Origin: Oncomelania hupensis
Lineage: Eukaryota; Mollusca; Gastropoda; Littorinimorpha; Pomatiopsidae
Assembly: GCA_036898135.1 (NCBI GenBank)
Contig: CM072513.1
Span: 72,288,438 to 72,352,437, forward strand
Direction: 5' to 3'
DNA: 64,000 nt
The notes under the pieces are model-generated. The model was not told where the DNA came from, did not search any database, and saw only the letters and a list, made by a program, of their open reading frames with translations. The number at the start of each line of letters is the position of its first letter. The first letter of the stretch is position 1. Position numbers and translations under genes: made by a program. Of the stretch, positions 19,716 to 31,896 are shown in pieces.

Positions 19716-21300
19716 TATTTTGTAACACACAAAGTCAAACTCAAAGCTTGCCTTAAGCGCTCGCACGCATGCACTGGTGTAAATACCTAAACAACGTGAT
19801 ACAATATTATGAGATAAACACGTTTAACATCGTAATAAATAATAATAAACATCACATCTACATTTTAAAAATGCATTTTTAAAGATAAGTATTCATACAC
19901 ACACACGCAAACACATACACACACTCGCAAGGATAAATATTTAAACAAAATGATTCAAAAGTATGAGATAAAACACGATGCTATCGTTAGAAATAATAAC
20001 AATCACAAAAAGGCATTATTAAAGAGATGTATTCACACGCACACACATACACGCACACACCACACAAATGAATAAAGATAACATCAAGAATAAATAATGA
20101 AGTTACGAAAAGCTAGCTCAGAGTAAAAAGTACCACACGGTGTCACGAAACAAATATTAGTAATAGGACTGTAGTAAAAACAATGTTCACAAACCATACA
20201 TAACAATTTCTTTTATAAAACATAGTAACACTGTAATGACAAATTGATAATTTAAACTAAATCGGTGTGAGCCCAGTAAATCTGAGCCTGTAGGTTAGTA
20301 GTAGAAGAATAAACCCCAAAAATGATGTAAATTCTCGTATTTGCTGCAATCATGTTCGTTACCAAATGCTTGGTGCCACCACGTAAAGCTGCCATCTGTA
20401 TTTGCATCTAAATCCCGTTTCCTGTTCTTCTTCGATAGGAAGTTGAACGCCATTTAAAATAATAATAGAAAGTCGACTCCTATTTAAGAAAGCGTCCGGT
20501 CACATACATTTAACATTTTTCACAGCCAGCACACAGAAGCGCACGACCTAGTTCACAGCCAACACAATACTTCCTTCTACACAAAATTAGGAGACAGCAC
20601 AGTCACCACAAAAACAACAACAACAATAACAACAACAACAACAGCAACAACTAGCCAACCAACCAACCAGTTTTTCAACACTCCAAATCTTGAATATGCC
20701 GCGTTATCCATCGCCATCACAAACGAGGAAAGTCTCCAGCATCAATCAAAGTTCGACAACTTGATCTTCTGCACCGGCTGACCTCTCATCCTTTTTAGCT
20801 TGAAAGGACGAAGTTATTGCGCCTTTGCTGGCTGCACCGCCAGAGGGCGTTGTTTGACAACATCCGGAGGCAACAGGAACACTAGATCGATTCTCATTAG
20901 TTCTCATCCCAAATCCGGAACGTCTTGGTGCTTAGAATAGCTCAAGTGGTAGAATTATAGTCAAAACTTCAAAGTCAAATCTTGTGTTTGCTCTGTTAGT
21001 ATCTTCATCCATTGCAAAAGGCCTTGTAGGAGGATGGAAGGTGAGGGTGAAGATGAATGTTGATGAGGTGTGCGTGCGTGCGTGCGCGTGCGTGTATATA
21101 TGTAGGGATGGAGTGAGGAAGGTGTTAAGGAGTGCAATGCACATAATTAGTTATGTGATCGGTGAAATGAACATAAAGGCACACACAAAGAAGTTACTGT
21201 CCATTTATTTTGTTTTATGCATTTGTTTGGGGTGGTGGTGGTGAGGGTTGGGTGGGAAGGAAGGAATGAACGATTTAGAGTTGATGTGCTTGAAAAGAAA
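19716..21300. other. Unassigned sequence
   Basis: Contains a CAA-rich block at 20608-20655 and several short CA runs (19897-19925, 20038-20065). No protein frame, RNA gene or element boundary is recognised. Confidence 0.5.
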
Positions 21301-21334
21301 CCTCGTGTCGACAGACAACTTGATTCTACAGGTA

Positions 21335-21410
21335 ATGTTCACCTTCACCTTCATCTATCTATTCCTTGGCCTTTGCCTAGGCCGTTGGGGCACCAGGGAT
21401 AACCCGACTA
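21335..21410 (-). repeat. Possible 3' end of an RTE-like element
   Basis: CACCTTCACCTTCATC leads into CCTAGGCCGTTGGGGCACCA. This resembles in plan the RTE-like 3' end (short tandem tail, then GTAGGGGCACCA). No coding part is evident, so the call is tentative. Confidence 0.3.
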
Positions 21411-21589
21411 CCCCTCGCGATCATTCACGGTCTTCTGCGGTTCTGTGGGACTCAGAAGATGATGAAGGCAGCTTATTTGCTGATAGGTGTATGGGACTTC
21501 GAGTTCTACTGTGCCAACATGATTAGCTCTGACTCAGTCAGCTTCATTCTTTGTCCAAGAGTAATACATTAAAAAGAAAAACTGTCTTA

Positions 21590-21985
21590 TAATAATAATA
21601 CTGGATGCTATATACGCGCCTTTGCCCAAATCAATCAGGCTCAAAGCGCGGCGATCTGTACCAACATACACGCTCACCTGTCTCATCCACACACAACAAC
21701 AAATACACATCCATCACTCGAACAGGAGGTATAAAGGCAGGAAGATCGCTACTGGAAGATGGAAACAAAATCGAATTTTTAACTTGTGAAATTTTTATAT
21801 TGAATGCATCCAATACCATTATTGAAGGGAGGGAGGAAACTGGAGTGCCCGGAGAAAACCCTCGGTGATCTCAATAGTCTCGTACCTAAATCACATACGT
21901 TCGCCCCTTGCGGGAATCGAACCCGCGACCTTGGGCATAGGAAACCGGCGGCTAATCCACTGCGCCACGAGGCCACCTCAGTGGA
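21590..21985 (-). mobile_element. SINE-2: tRNA-derived SINE, complete-looking copy
   Basis: On the minus strand a tRNA-like head at about 21975-21905 has the A box TGGCGCAGTGGATTAGC and the T-arm/B box GCGGGTTCGATTCCCGC. A body with a conserved core (GGGTTTTCTCCGGGCACTCC) follows, then an end near GCGCTTTGAGCC and a short ATT tail. The head is transcribed by RNA polymerase III in such elements. Related copies lie at 54994-55345 (plus), 36215-36600, 41376-41640 and 3780-3915. Confidence 0.8.
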
Positions 21986-22299
21986 CATATAGGATTAATT
22001 TAATTACTTGTGTCCTTGAAGATACTATATTACATTGCCGCTACCGGATGCTTCTTTTTGAGACTTTGAGCCAGTGAATATCCTCTTCACTCCCCCTCCC
22101 TTCCCCACACACACATCCTACAACCACCCCTCTTCAACATTCTCATTCCAGATCTTTTTTTTTTCAGTTCCTTAGTGCCAAACCTTGCTTCTTTTTCTTT
22201 TTTCTTCGCAGAGGAATTTCGTGGATTATTTTACCTCTCCCCTTCCCCAAATTGGCTCTTCCTGTGGACAAAATAACACAGCAAAAAACGCTTAACAAT

Positions 22300-22439
22300 A
22301 TTAATATGATAATAAATTGATGACTAAATATAATAACAAATGGATGATTAAATATAATAACAATTGGATGATTAAATATAATAACAAATGGACGATTAAA
22401 TATAATGACAAATGAATGATTTATATTTTAATCATTTTT
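22300..22439. repeat. 24-bp minisatellite, left half
   Basis: Units of the form AAATATAATAACAAATGGATGATT are repeated about five times. The array resumes at 22736 beyond an inserted SINE. Confidence 0.8.
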
Positions 22440-22735
22440 TTTCTAACTTTTATTTAGCGCTTTTGCTGCTCAAGAGCTGCTCAAGGCGCTGCCTAGGATC
22501 AAACATAGCCGCCCCCGGCGCCCACTTGCAATCTTTGGGCGCATAGCCTGACGCCCAGACGGCTGAGCACAATCTTGGGCCACATGGGATAGGGAGATGC
22601 CGAGTGCGTGCAAGGTGTATTTGTGTAGCCGGCACTCGCCCGTCTAGGACATGAGCGTCAGGATCATTAAAGTCCGTGCTATGCGATGCGTGCGTGCACA
22701 GACTAGACCTCGGTTTATACTCTCATCCGAAGGAG
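22440..22735 (-). mobile_element. SINE-1 copy, head missing
   Basis: On the minus strand it runs from CTCCTTCGGATGAGAGTATA to the end near CAGCGCCTTGAGCAGCTC. It matches the bodies of the copies at 32774-33200 and 56115-56430. It lies inside the 24-bp minisatellite. Confidence 0.8.
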
Positions 22736-22950
22736 TAAATATAATAAGAAATGGATGACTAAGTATACTAACAAATGGGTGTTTACATACAATAACAAAC
22801 GGATTTTAAATATAATATCAAATGGATGTTTTCATATAATAACAATCGGATGTTTATAATAACCAATGGATGTTTACGTATAACCAATGTATGTTTAAAT
22901 ATGTTTAAAATATAATAACAAACGGATAATAACAAATGGATGTTTTTACT
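22736..22950. repeat. 24-bp minisatellite, right half
   Basis: More diverged units such as ATAATAACAAACGGAT, continuing the array that stops at 22439. Confidence 0.7.
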
Positions 22951-23914
22951 AATACGCGTCATCCTGTTTGGAACTGTCCATTGAAAGATGCTGCGTGTCG
23001 TTTAAGGCGGCAAGGTGGCGATGAGAATTAAGGGGAAGGCACACACATCCGGACCCACTTATAGCAATGACTGTTATCAATGAACGCACGAAATAATGAA
23101 TAAATAACTTCAGGGGCGAATGCATGAAGAAATAAACATAGAAAGAACAGAAGACTTACAGTCAGACATAACGTTTTGAAATTTAAACACCAAAACCACC
23201 AACAACTTTAAAACTAAACGAACAAGCAAACAAACACAAAGACTTTCGTAAGTGTTACATTGTATTTTCTTTATTCTTTTTTTTTAAATTGAAGGTATGA
23301 AAAACACCGGAGTACCCGGAAAAAAGTTTCGGTGACCCGAAAAAGCTTCCTCGGTCTGTGAAAATCAAAATGGGGAAGACCAACAAAAAATGTTGAAGGA
23401 GATCGGACGCCGGATGGACAAAAGCCCAAAACAGGCGTTACCCAGCTTTACAGATGAAGTGGCTGTTCACCGTGGATGCTCGTCGCGAAAAGCGATGATG
23501 GGTTTAATGAAACTTGTATAGGTCGCCCCACTGATCAAAACAAGGGAGTGTGTTGCGGCAACGGTGCGCACTTGACAATGGAATGCACGTCTCATTGACT
23601 CTCGGTATTGGTTCGCCCTTAGTGAACTTCGCTGCCAGCTGCTGAGGACTCCAGCTCTGGTCGTGTCGCACGATCGCAGTTCACTTTAACACTGTCGCTA
23701 AATTACACTGTAACTTCAAACGACAATCATCACTTTTTTCCCCCCCTTTCTCACTCCTTGGTTTTTCAATAATGAATTGGGTGGCGGAGCTCCAACGTTT
23801 AAGTTGTAAGGGTCACAACAATTTGTTGTCAGTGGCCTGACTACTGCATCCTGATGAAAGCTTTTTAGCCAGATATTATGCCTTGAGATAATTTTTATAC
23901 AGAAACTCTATCTA
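22951..23914. other. Unassigned sequence
   Basis: A short stretch at 23294-23345 (AAACACCGGAGTACCCGG) resembles the SINE-2 core on the minus strand. Nothing else is recognised. Confidence 0.45.
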
Positions 23915-24016
23915 TCCTATCCTATCCTATCCCGTAACTCGGAAGTCTTGGGGCACCACAGATTAACGTTTAACCAGCGTACTCCATCTTTCTGTGTCCT
24001 CAGAAGTTCTATAGGT
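23915..24016 (-). mobile_element. Short RTE-like 3' fragment
   Basis: (TATCC)n then CCCGTAACTCGGAAGTCTTG and GGCACCACAG match the 3' terminus of the 433-3730 element. It is 5'-truncated after about 100 bp. Confidence 0.85.
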
Positions 24017-24055
24017 TATGTATAAGTAAGTATTCAAACAGTCTGCTACCATTTT

Positions 24056-24058
24056 GGT

Positions 24059-24109
<51 letters not shown>

Positions 24110-24110
24110 G
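24056..24110. repeat. (TTTA)n microsatellite
   Basis: About 13 near-perfect TTTA units. Confidence 0.95.
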
Positions 24111-25599
24111 CACTGAACCATTCTGCTGCACAAACGTACTCAATAACCTCAGCCCACACAGTGACTCTGACTCGACTTTGGAATTAATTATTGAAGTTAC
24201 TAGACCTCAGCTAGTCAATGCCGTAGATCGTTTTAACATTCGCACTGTGTTGGTCCCTCCACCTCCCCTCCCTCACCAGAAAAAACAAACACCACCACCA
24301 AAAACTACCACCCCCACCATCACCATCACCACCAACAACTACAACAACGACAATAACAACGAGGAAGTCCAAATTCTCTGTTTAACAACTGCAGCAGTAA
24401 GGTCAACATTAACCGCAACAACAGCAACGATAACAATTGCAACGACAGCAGCAACAATAGCTAAACTACATCATTAAGAGACAGTAGGCCTACATATCGC
24501 TGCGACGCCATTACGAACATCAGCAAATGCTTCATAAATAAAATTGCTTTTAGCGTTCTCAATTAGTTTGATATGTTATTGTAAATATTCATAATTATTG
24601 TGACTTTCAACTGAACAACAGTATTGAATAGTGTTGACAATAACTAAACAGGTGTTGCGCGCTTTATGACTTAGTACTGACGAGTGCATTTTTCGTTCAC
24701 ATTATTATTACTTCGGCTTTAAATCTAATAACTGAGAGGATTAGTAAACAAGATGTGTGCACAGCGCAATGTTATCATGATTTCATGCGGTGTTTGACCT
24801 TTAAGGTACCTTTCGTTCTAGTTCTTGCTTGATTATTTAAACTTATTTATAACTATTGGACGTTGGTATAACAACATTATTAGGTACAGCTTGATTTTTT
24901 TTCAAAGAACGGTGTATTTCAGGAGGTGACGGACTTATATAGTATAAGGACATATTCCATGGACGTGTGGAATATGACTGCGACCATTGAGGAAGAGCAA
25001 GCAAAACAATACCTTGAAAAGGTTGTGATGAGATAAAACAGCTCTGCCATCTGCTCAAAATCTGACCTAATTCTCTTCATTTAGTTCGTATCAAACTTCT
25101 GGATCTCCAGGGCACCATATCCCCAGATTCCCTGCTAGTTCCACCTCAGTCCCCTACAAACCCACTGATTGTCACACTACTTCGATCTTCCTGGCCATTC
25201 TCTTTCCAGTCTTCGAGTCTCTGGTATGCGGCAGAACCGCACCTTCTGGCTTTTCCGAAAGTTTATGGAACCCTCGGGACCCTTCAACCCTCAGGCATGA
25301 GTATATGCAAATGAGGTTGTCCCCTCCTCGTTCCAAAACATCCCCATTTTTTCGTCTCCTTCCTCTCCCTCCCCCCCCTTTAATTTTTTTCTCCATTTCT
25401 TCTTCATTCCTTCTTCCTACTCTCTCTCTCCCCCCCCCGCCCCCCCCCCACTCCCCGATTGTGAATATGTACTTGTGTGTACCTGGGTGTTTGTGTACAT
25501 GTGTGTTATCTCATTTTTTTGTAATTGCATTTCACTTTTTTTCGTTTTTTTCTCTGGTGGTGAGGTCTACTCACCAGGTTCTCTTCCTAATTTTCCTGC
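24111..25599. other. Unassigned sequence
   Basis: Includes an A/C-rich low-complexity patch at 24260-24470 and a pyrimidine-rich patch at 25320-25455. No gene is supported. The last part may be 5' sequence of the Penelope-like element. Confidence 0.45.
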
Positions 25600-27450
25600 C
25601 TCAGTCCATCATTCGCCTTATACCCTTTACCTGCCAACATCTTAACCCACTGAAGGAGTTTTCTGCGAAGGCCAGGTTTTAGCCGTTTCACCACAGCACA
25701 ACCTTATCAAGGTATTGTTTGGTTTGCTCTTCCTCAACGGCATCAGTCATATTCCACACGTCAACCACCGTCGTTTTGAACTTCCATGACTGCTCATCAC
25801 CCCATCTCGACATAACCTACCTACCACGCCCTCATTCAGTCCCTTCTTTTCTCAGGCGAGTACCTTCGTCTGCTCTCTCTTTCCTATTCCTCAAACTCAC
25901 TCTCATCTCAAAGCTGTTGTTTCGAAAAACCTCTGCTTGTTGCCATGTCTCCTTTCTACCCTCCTGTCTTCGTCTTCGTGTTGTCCCCTCTGGATTTTCT
26001 CTCAATTTTCATGCCTCTGACCTTTCTCCCATCTCTTCCGGTTCCATCCGCCACACCCTGCTCTCCTCTTCCCGCCGTCGTTATGCCCGACTTCGTTCAC
26101 CATCACACTAGAAACATCGCCAGCACTTATGTCACGATATCACCCAGCTCAAATCCCAACTGTTCAAACTTTGCAGCACCTACATGCATAAATTCATTAT
26201 CCAAACCACCTGTCATGCCAACCAAGGCTTTTACCGGAAGGTTCAAGCTTCCAAAGCAACAAAAAAACCTCTTATCTGTGGTTTCTGCCCCAACGCCCTG
26301 ACTTTATGCCTATCCCGCCTCCCTCTAACTGTCCTTAGTAGACACCATTCCCGATGACCTTCTCTTGATCCTTACTGAACGGCAGCTCTTGGAGCGGGGC
26401 CTCAGTTTTGTCCCTCTCAAACCTCGAGCCAACCATCTGGAGACCCAGTACCGAATCCAACGGGTTTTTTTTCCGGAGACTGTGTCTGCGGCTCCATTTT
26501 GCTAGTTCTCCTCCTATCTGTTGGGACCCTGACTCCTCCAATAACTCTGACCTCCCGCTTTTCCCCCGCCCACCTTATGCGTGGACCCCGGCCCCAGGAC
26601 GGTTCGCTGCCCTGAACTTCTAAAAGTTCTATATCCAAGAGTGCACTAAAGACAATTTTTCCCTCTTCCGCGAAGATCTCCGTCACACCAACCTCTCACC
26701 CCTTGATTTGGCTGCCTTGCGCGGCTTGCATCGGGCAGAAGCCAACCGCCAACTTTCCGATATCAACTCCTACACACTCCTTTCTAAAGCCATCCACAAG
26801 TCTGACAACACCGTCATCCGCGAAACTATCAATGACGCAATTGTTTATGGTGATCTGTCCTCTGAGGCTCGTAACCTCATCCAAAACGATCCCTCCGAAT
26901 CCAAATTCTACCTTCTGCCTAACATAAATAAAGTCAATACACCAGGTCGGCCCATTGTCTCAGCTTATTCCTGCCCCGCTGACCTCGTTTCTCCCTACCT
27001 TGATCTGATCTTCCAACCCATTGTTGCCAAACTTCTCTCCTATGTTAAAGACACTAACCACACTATCTGCATGCTACAAGACTTTTCAGTCCCAGCTGAC
27101 TCTGCTAACCGCTTCCTGTTCAATATGGACGTCACCTTTCTGTATACCAGCATACCCCACTGTTAGGGTGTCTTAGCTATAAACATTATCTGTCTAAGGA
27201 CTCCCGCTGCTTTCCTGTCACTACCATCCTCCGCCAGGCTGAACTCGTCCTCACCCTTAACTCTTTCCAGTTGAACAATCAGCATTACCTCCAGACTTGA
27301 GGTGTGGCAATGGGCACTCTCGCATGGGCCCTAGCTATGCCTGCCTTTTCATGGGTTTCTTAGAAGATCAAATTTTTCAGCAGCACAAGGGTGTTATTCC
27401 CGATCTGTACACATCACGAATCAAGGTTTACAATATATAGATGGCATGAT
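25600..27450 (+). mobile_element. Decayed Penelope-like element
   Basis: Broken plus-strand frames show Penelope-type features: an N-terminal part (LRLRVVPSGFSLNFH near 25970), the block LERGLSFVPLKPRANHL near 26390, and an RT domain at 26640-27440. The GIY-YIG endonuclease expected after RT is not visible. The element seems truncated before the A-rich tract at 27510-27541. Confidence 0.75.
26627..27440 (+). pseudogene. Penelope-like reverse transcriptase
   Basis: The open frame to 27166 contains ESKFYLLPNINKVNTPGRPIVSAYSCP and then FLFNMDVTFLYTSIPH, typical of Penelope-like RTs, which are related to telomerase RT. After an in-frame TAG at 27164-27166 the similarity continues in other frames, with QAELVLTLNSFQ near 27235 and GVAMGT near 27301. 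The expected active-site YxDD segment near 27435 is degraded. Stop codons and frame changes show it is inactive. Confidence 0.8.
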
Positions 27451-27513
27451 TATACAAGAGTTTGCAAAACCACATTATTGAGGTGAAAACTATTAAATAA
27501 GCCTGTACGCAGA

Positions 27514-27544
<31 letters not shown>

Positions 27545-28020
27545 ACATTCCCTCCCTCTTAGAAACATTACCTCGCGGGTTCCTTACTATATGCAGGCAT
27601 TACGGGTCTTTCGATACAACAGGCAGAGACCCAGTCAAACAGAAATGGAGGAGCCCCAGCAAACACTCCAAATTGCACACTATATTTAACGTGGATTCGC
27701 GCAACAAACTGTATAGTAACTCCAAGTATTTTGCGACTGTCCCGATACGTCAACCAATGGCTACAAGATACATACGACCTTTTGGATGGTCGGAAAAAAA
27801 AGCTTAGACTCCGTGTTCGCAAACATTAGAAACAAACTGTGTTTGAACATAAAGCAAATAAGTCATTTCTCAGCCTTGAGTTAGACATTTTAATTGTTGT
27901 TGTTGTTGTTGTTGTTGTTGTGGCAAAGTTAATATTGATCCCAGACGCATTTTAAATTGAACAGATGGTTGACCTACCACAAAAGCAAACGTACATTTAA
28001 ATGTTTGAAAGTATTCATTT
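27451..28020. other. Unassigned sequence with A-rich and TTG tracts
   Basis: A-rich run at 27517-27541 and (TTG)n at 27895-27921. No gene seen. Confidence 0.5.
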
Positions 28021-28024
28021 TATT

Positions 28025-28450
28025 TCGGAATTAAAATGCCCCAAATCGAAGGCTTTGTTTATTTGTGACGAAAACGGGTGTACACTAAACTTTGCATTGT
28101 TATTACATTTAACCAATAATTAAGTGAGCCTCCCTTGCTCAAACCAACCGCTAAAGTATGGACTTTCCATGTCCGATCTGACAGGGAGTGATCTCCCCTG
28201 TTTTAACGGTACATCACTCCCACAGCTGTGTGACCTTTGATCCTATGTGGGAGTGATCCACGCGTCTTGAGAAGTGCTTCTTTGGTGTCTGGGGTATGGT
28301 ACGTAGGGTGTCATTTATCATTCTGTAACCAACAACCTTGCCAGCCAAAATATGTTAATGTTTTTTTTTTCTTCTTATCGGCTTTGGAAAATGCTATTTT
28401 TAGCTCAAGAATGTTGGTTTGCGGTTGCTATTAATAGGCACTAAAACCAG
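28025..28450 (+). repeat. Dispersed repeat R3, copy A
   Basis: Begins near GCCCCAAATCGAAGGCTTTG and ends near TATTAATAGGCACTA. It shares CAAACCAACCGCTAAAGT, a CCCCTG-TTTAACGG block and GAGAATGTTGG-type sequence with 38985-39385 (same strand) and 45728-46165 (opposite strand). Class unknown; no coding frame. Confidence 0.75.
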
Positions 28451-28670
28451 GGAATTTGTTCATTGAAAAAAAAACTACTATGCTTTTTTAAAGATTTATT
28501 TTATTCTGTTGTAAGCTTATTTTTTCAGGATCTGTCGAGTGAGCGTGTTCAAAGTGGGTCCCTGTATGTCGGAAAGTACTAACTGACTTTGCCAACACAA
28601 TCGGTTGACACGCACACTTATTGATTCGGGCGTAATGGAAGACGCATTTGTCTTACTAAGGAAACATTCC

Positions 28671-28673
28671 TTA

Positions 28674-28751
<78 letters not shown>
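28671..28751. repeat. (GAT)n microsatellite
   Basis: About 25 ATG/GAT units. Long Met-only or Ile-only frames through it are not genes. Confidence 0.95.
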
Positions 28752-29297
28752 ATTATTATGTTCGGTGGTCGACTTGAGGCCCACTGCGTTGCAAAGTTAT
28801 TCCATAAAGACATACCTTGTCGTATTGCTTGTTTGTTTTCACTGGCTCAGTCAGTCAGAATGTCAGGTTTAAGTTCTGTCAGTGTATTTTATTGTATTTA
28901 GTCTGTCTTGTATTTTATTGCATACAGCCGTGTTTGGTTTTGTGTTAATGTTTCTTACATCTGTTAGATTTAAAATAAATAAAGAAATAAATAAATAAAT
29001 AAATAAATAAATAAATATATTAATACTTTTGTGTAATTGTATTGGACATGTGTACATGTACGAATTTTATCTTATTGTTTTGTGTGTGGGCATGTGTTAG
29101 ATGTATGCAGTTTAATCCTTTGTTTATATTTTTTTTATTTTTAAACTTATTTATTTCTTTTTATATACTCTATGTTTTAGTGTATTGTGCAGTGTCTTAT
29201 TCTGCGAGTGCTTGTGTGACAGTGTACGTGTGACCGTGTGAGCAGACTTTTTAGTTTGGAATTGCGCTTTATAAAATATATTATTATTATAAAATAA

Positions 29298-29377
<80 letters not shown>

Positions 29378-29654
29378 GTTATATATGTTACATCTGTTAT
29401 TGAATCATGACGTTGGCAATCACAACTTTCGCACTTGATTTTTGTTTTACGATTTAACTCAGAAGATCGATTTAGTCTAAGAAGACATCTTTTCTTTCTT
29501 TTATTTATTTATTTTTATTTACTTATTTATTTATTATTCACAGTATTAATACAGCTTTAAGTTAACGGTCGTTGAGCGACGGTTTTCAACAACAAGGTGT
29601 ATGAACAGTGCGAATTTTCTTAACAATATAATCATATAAGACTATTCTGACAAG
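28752..29654. other. LINE-tail-like sequence and microsatellites
   Basis: (TAAA)n at 28974-29017. GGAATTGCGCTTTATAAAATA near 29260 leads into (ATT)n at 29299-29376, as in CR1/L2-like 3' ends. No coding part is convincing. Confidence 0.5.
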
Positions 29655-30277
29655 ACAATGTAGGAGTTATCCTTGATTCTGAGCTCTCAATGAATGATCA
29701 CATTTTAAAAGTATGCCAAATGTGCTATTTTGAATTATGGCGAATCATGACATTACATTACATGATTATTGCTTTAGGTCCAGCGGACTCTTTCGAGCCA
29801 AATCAGGACCGGACAACCCCTGATCCGCATAAAAGATCTGCTGAAACAACCCTAGTGGTAAAACTGAAAGCTCTCCACCAGCCAGTCACTTTACAATAAA
29901 GACATCCCACGCAGGGGACGCTGAGGCTGTACTCTAATTTATGGAACCCCCGTTTACCAAAACAAAATAGAATACAAACATCACTAAAAATTATCAACAA
30001 AACAAATACATATAAAATGCCTACATTGCTAAATAATAACATCATAGGAAGCCCTAGTGACCACCTGGCAGAAAGCTTCCAATATTCCCAAGCTGATCCA
30101 ACAGACCTCATACACAAATGAGGAGTTTTGTCCCGGAAGAGTTTTTAAGAAAAAAGGTAGGTGACTGGTCTAGCGAAGAAGAAGATAGTATAGCAGATTG
30201 ATAGAACAGAGCAGGAATGAGAAAGACAGCGACATTGGGAATTTAAAGCACTAAATTTCCAGAAAGTGGGGATACTA

Positions 30278-31896
30278 TACTGCTCAAAACAATTGAAGAG
30301 CCACCTTTGTTTTTTGGTCACTTATGAACTTGGTAAAATATCGAAGTATTTTGAATTGTTCAAAATATCTTTTTAGTCTGTTTGCATGCAGCATTGAAGA
30401 GTCAACGTGAAAGTGAAAAAAAAATGAGTTGAATTTGTTGTCAGCAACCTTCTTTTATCAGGTAAATTAGCACTTCAGGCACGTGAAAAATGCTGCCAGT
30501 TTGAGCGTTTCCATATGAATTAACAGAAATAATGGACAAAAACCCTGCTTTGCACAGTAAAGCCATGCCAGTAGAGAACACAAATCAGAGATTGTCGTCA
30601 GTGTAATGGGTATAAATGTTACAATTTTTCCAACTTGGTTAACCATGCCCCCAAGACAACGTCTGAGTGAAGCAGACCGGGGTCGGGCTCTTGCCTGGCT
30701 TGAAGAAGGTGTTGGGGTGCGAGAGACTGGCCGCCGACTAGGAGTACACCATGCAGTCATACAAAGGCTGAGAAATCGTTTCAACGACACGGGAACGACC
30801 GCCGAACGAGAAAGGCCTGGACGTCCTCGATGCACCACCAGACAGCAGGACAGATATCTGGTTGTGTCCGCCCTACGGGAAAGAAGAGCCACTGCCAACA
30901 ACCTCCGGGGCCAGCTGCGTGTAGCCGCTAACATTACTGTTTCAGACCAGACAGTACGGAACCGCCTGAGAGAAGCGAACCTCCGCGCCAGGCGTCCAGC
31001 ATTACGACCAATCCTGATGCCTGCCCACCGCGCAGCGCGCCTGGCATGGGCCAGGGCTCACGTGGGGTGGACCAGACAGCAGTGGGCGGCGGTCCTCTTT
31101 TCTGACGAATCGCGCTTCACTAGGTCATTCCATGACGGCAGAAATCGGGTTTGGAGGCGAGAAGGCGAGCGCTACCACGACGCGACTGTTATGGAGCGCG
31201 ACAGATACGGTGGAGGGTCCATCATGGTGTGGGGTGGAATGGGAAGGGTCCACAGAACACCTCTTCACAGAGTTGAGGGCAACCTGACTGGCGTCGGCTA
31301 CAGGGACAACATCCTGGAGCCCATCGTCATCCCCGCTTTGCAAGCCATGGGCGCCGGCGCCATCTTCCAGGATGACAATGCGCGGCCGCACCGAGCCAGG
31401 GTGGTTAACGAGTTCCTCCAGCAGCAGAGGGTCAACCGCCTGCAGTGGCCAGCATGCTCACCTGACCTCAACCCAGTAGAGCACCGCTGGGACGAGCTGG
31501 GCCGCCGAGTTCGGGCAAACCATCCCCCAGCCTTGAACCTGGATCACCTCTTCGGGATGCTCGAACAAGAGTGGCACAACATCCCTCAAATGACTCTTAG
31601 AAGGCTTGGGGAGTCCATGAGACAAAGATGCCTGGATTGCATTCGAGCACACGGTGGACACACGCAATATTGACTGTTTTCTTCATTATCCAAATGTATA
31701 GAATTGTGAAAACTGGGGTTATTTGTTTTAAGCCCAAAAAAGATGTAAATGAAATGATTTCTTCTTTTTCATTTTAGTAATGTAATGTTGTTCAATAATA
31801 AATGTTTCCATCTAAACCATTTTTTGCAAGTTTTTTTTTTCCGGTAAGTTATACATTTAATTTATTCCTCTGGCTCTTCAATTGTTTTGAGCAGTA
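30278..31896 (+). mobile_element. Tc1/mariner-type DNA transposon, structurally intact
   Basis: The element is 1619 bp with perfect 26-bp terminal inverted repeats starting TACTGCTCAAAACAATTGAA. It is flanked by the target TA at 30276-30277 and 31897-31898. The paralogous RS1 copy at 37575-37576 keeps a single TA at the same place, so both ends are confirmed by an empty site. It encodes one uninterrupted transposase. Perfect ends and an open frame suggest recent activity. Confidence 0.95.
30606..31673 (+). CDS. Tc1-type transposase (DD34E)
   Basis: The longest frame is 355 residues from the ATG at 30606. The ATG at 30645 (MPPRQRLSEADRGRAL, 342 residues) matches the usual start of such proteins better. 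The N-terminus has paired helix-turn-helix regions for binding the inverted repeats (about residues 10-110). The catalytic triad is visible: Asp in LFSDESRF, Asp in DDNARPH, and Glu in SPDLNPVEHRW, with 34 residues between the last two. GGGSIMVWGGM is also typical. There are no stops or frameshifts, so the enzyme may be functional: it would cut and paste the element at TA sites. Confidence 0.95.
   Translation: MGINVTIFPTWLTMPPRQRLSEADRGRALAWLEEGVGVRETGRRLGVHHAVIQRLRNRFNDTGTTAERERPGRPRCTTRQQDRYLVVSALRERRATANNLRGQLRVAANITVSDQTVRNRLREANLRARRPALRPILMPAHRAARLAWARAHVGWTRQQWAAVLFSDESRFTRSFHDGRNRVWRREGERYHDATVMERDRYGGGSIMVWGGMGRVHRTPLHRVEGNLTGVGYRDNILEPIVIPALQAMGAGAIFQDDNARPHRARVVNEFLQQQRVNRLQWPACSPDLNPVEHRWDELGRRVRANHPPALNLDHLFGMLEQEWHNIPQMTLRRLGESMRQRCLDCIRAHGGHTQY

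Noticed and set aside
21905..21975. Possible genuine tRNA gene
   Set aside because: The T arm is good, but the acceptor ends do not pair convincingly. The sequence continues into a repeated SINE body with related copies, so it is a SINE head. The same reasoning applies to 32774, 42471 and 54996.
29803..30117. 104-codon frame in RS1 with a membrane-like stretch, considered as a small protein gene
   Set aside because: The frame is broken in the otherwise near-identical copy at 37087-37402, and it resembles no known family.
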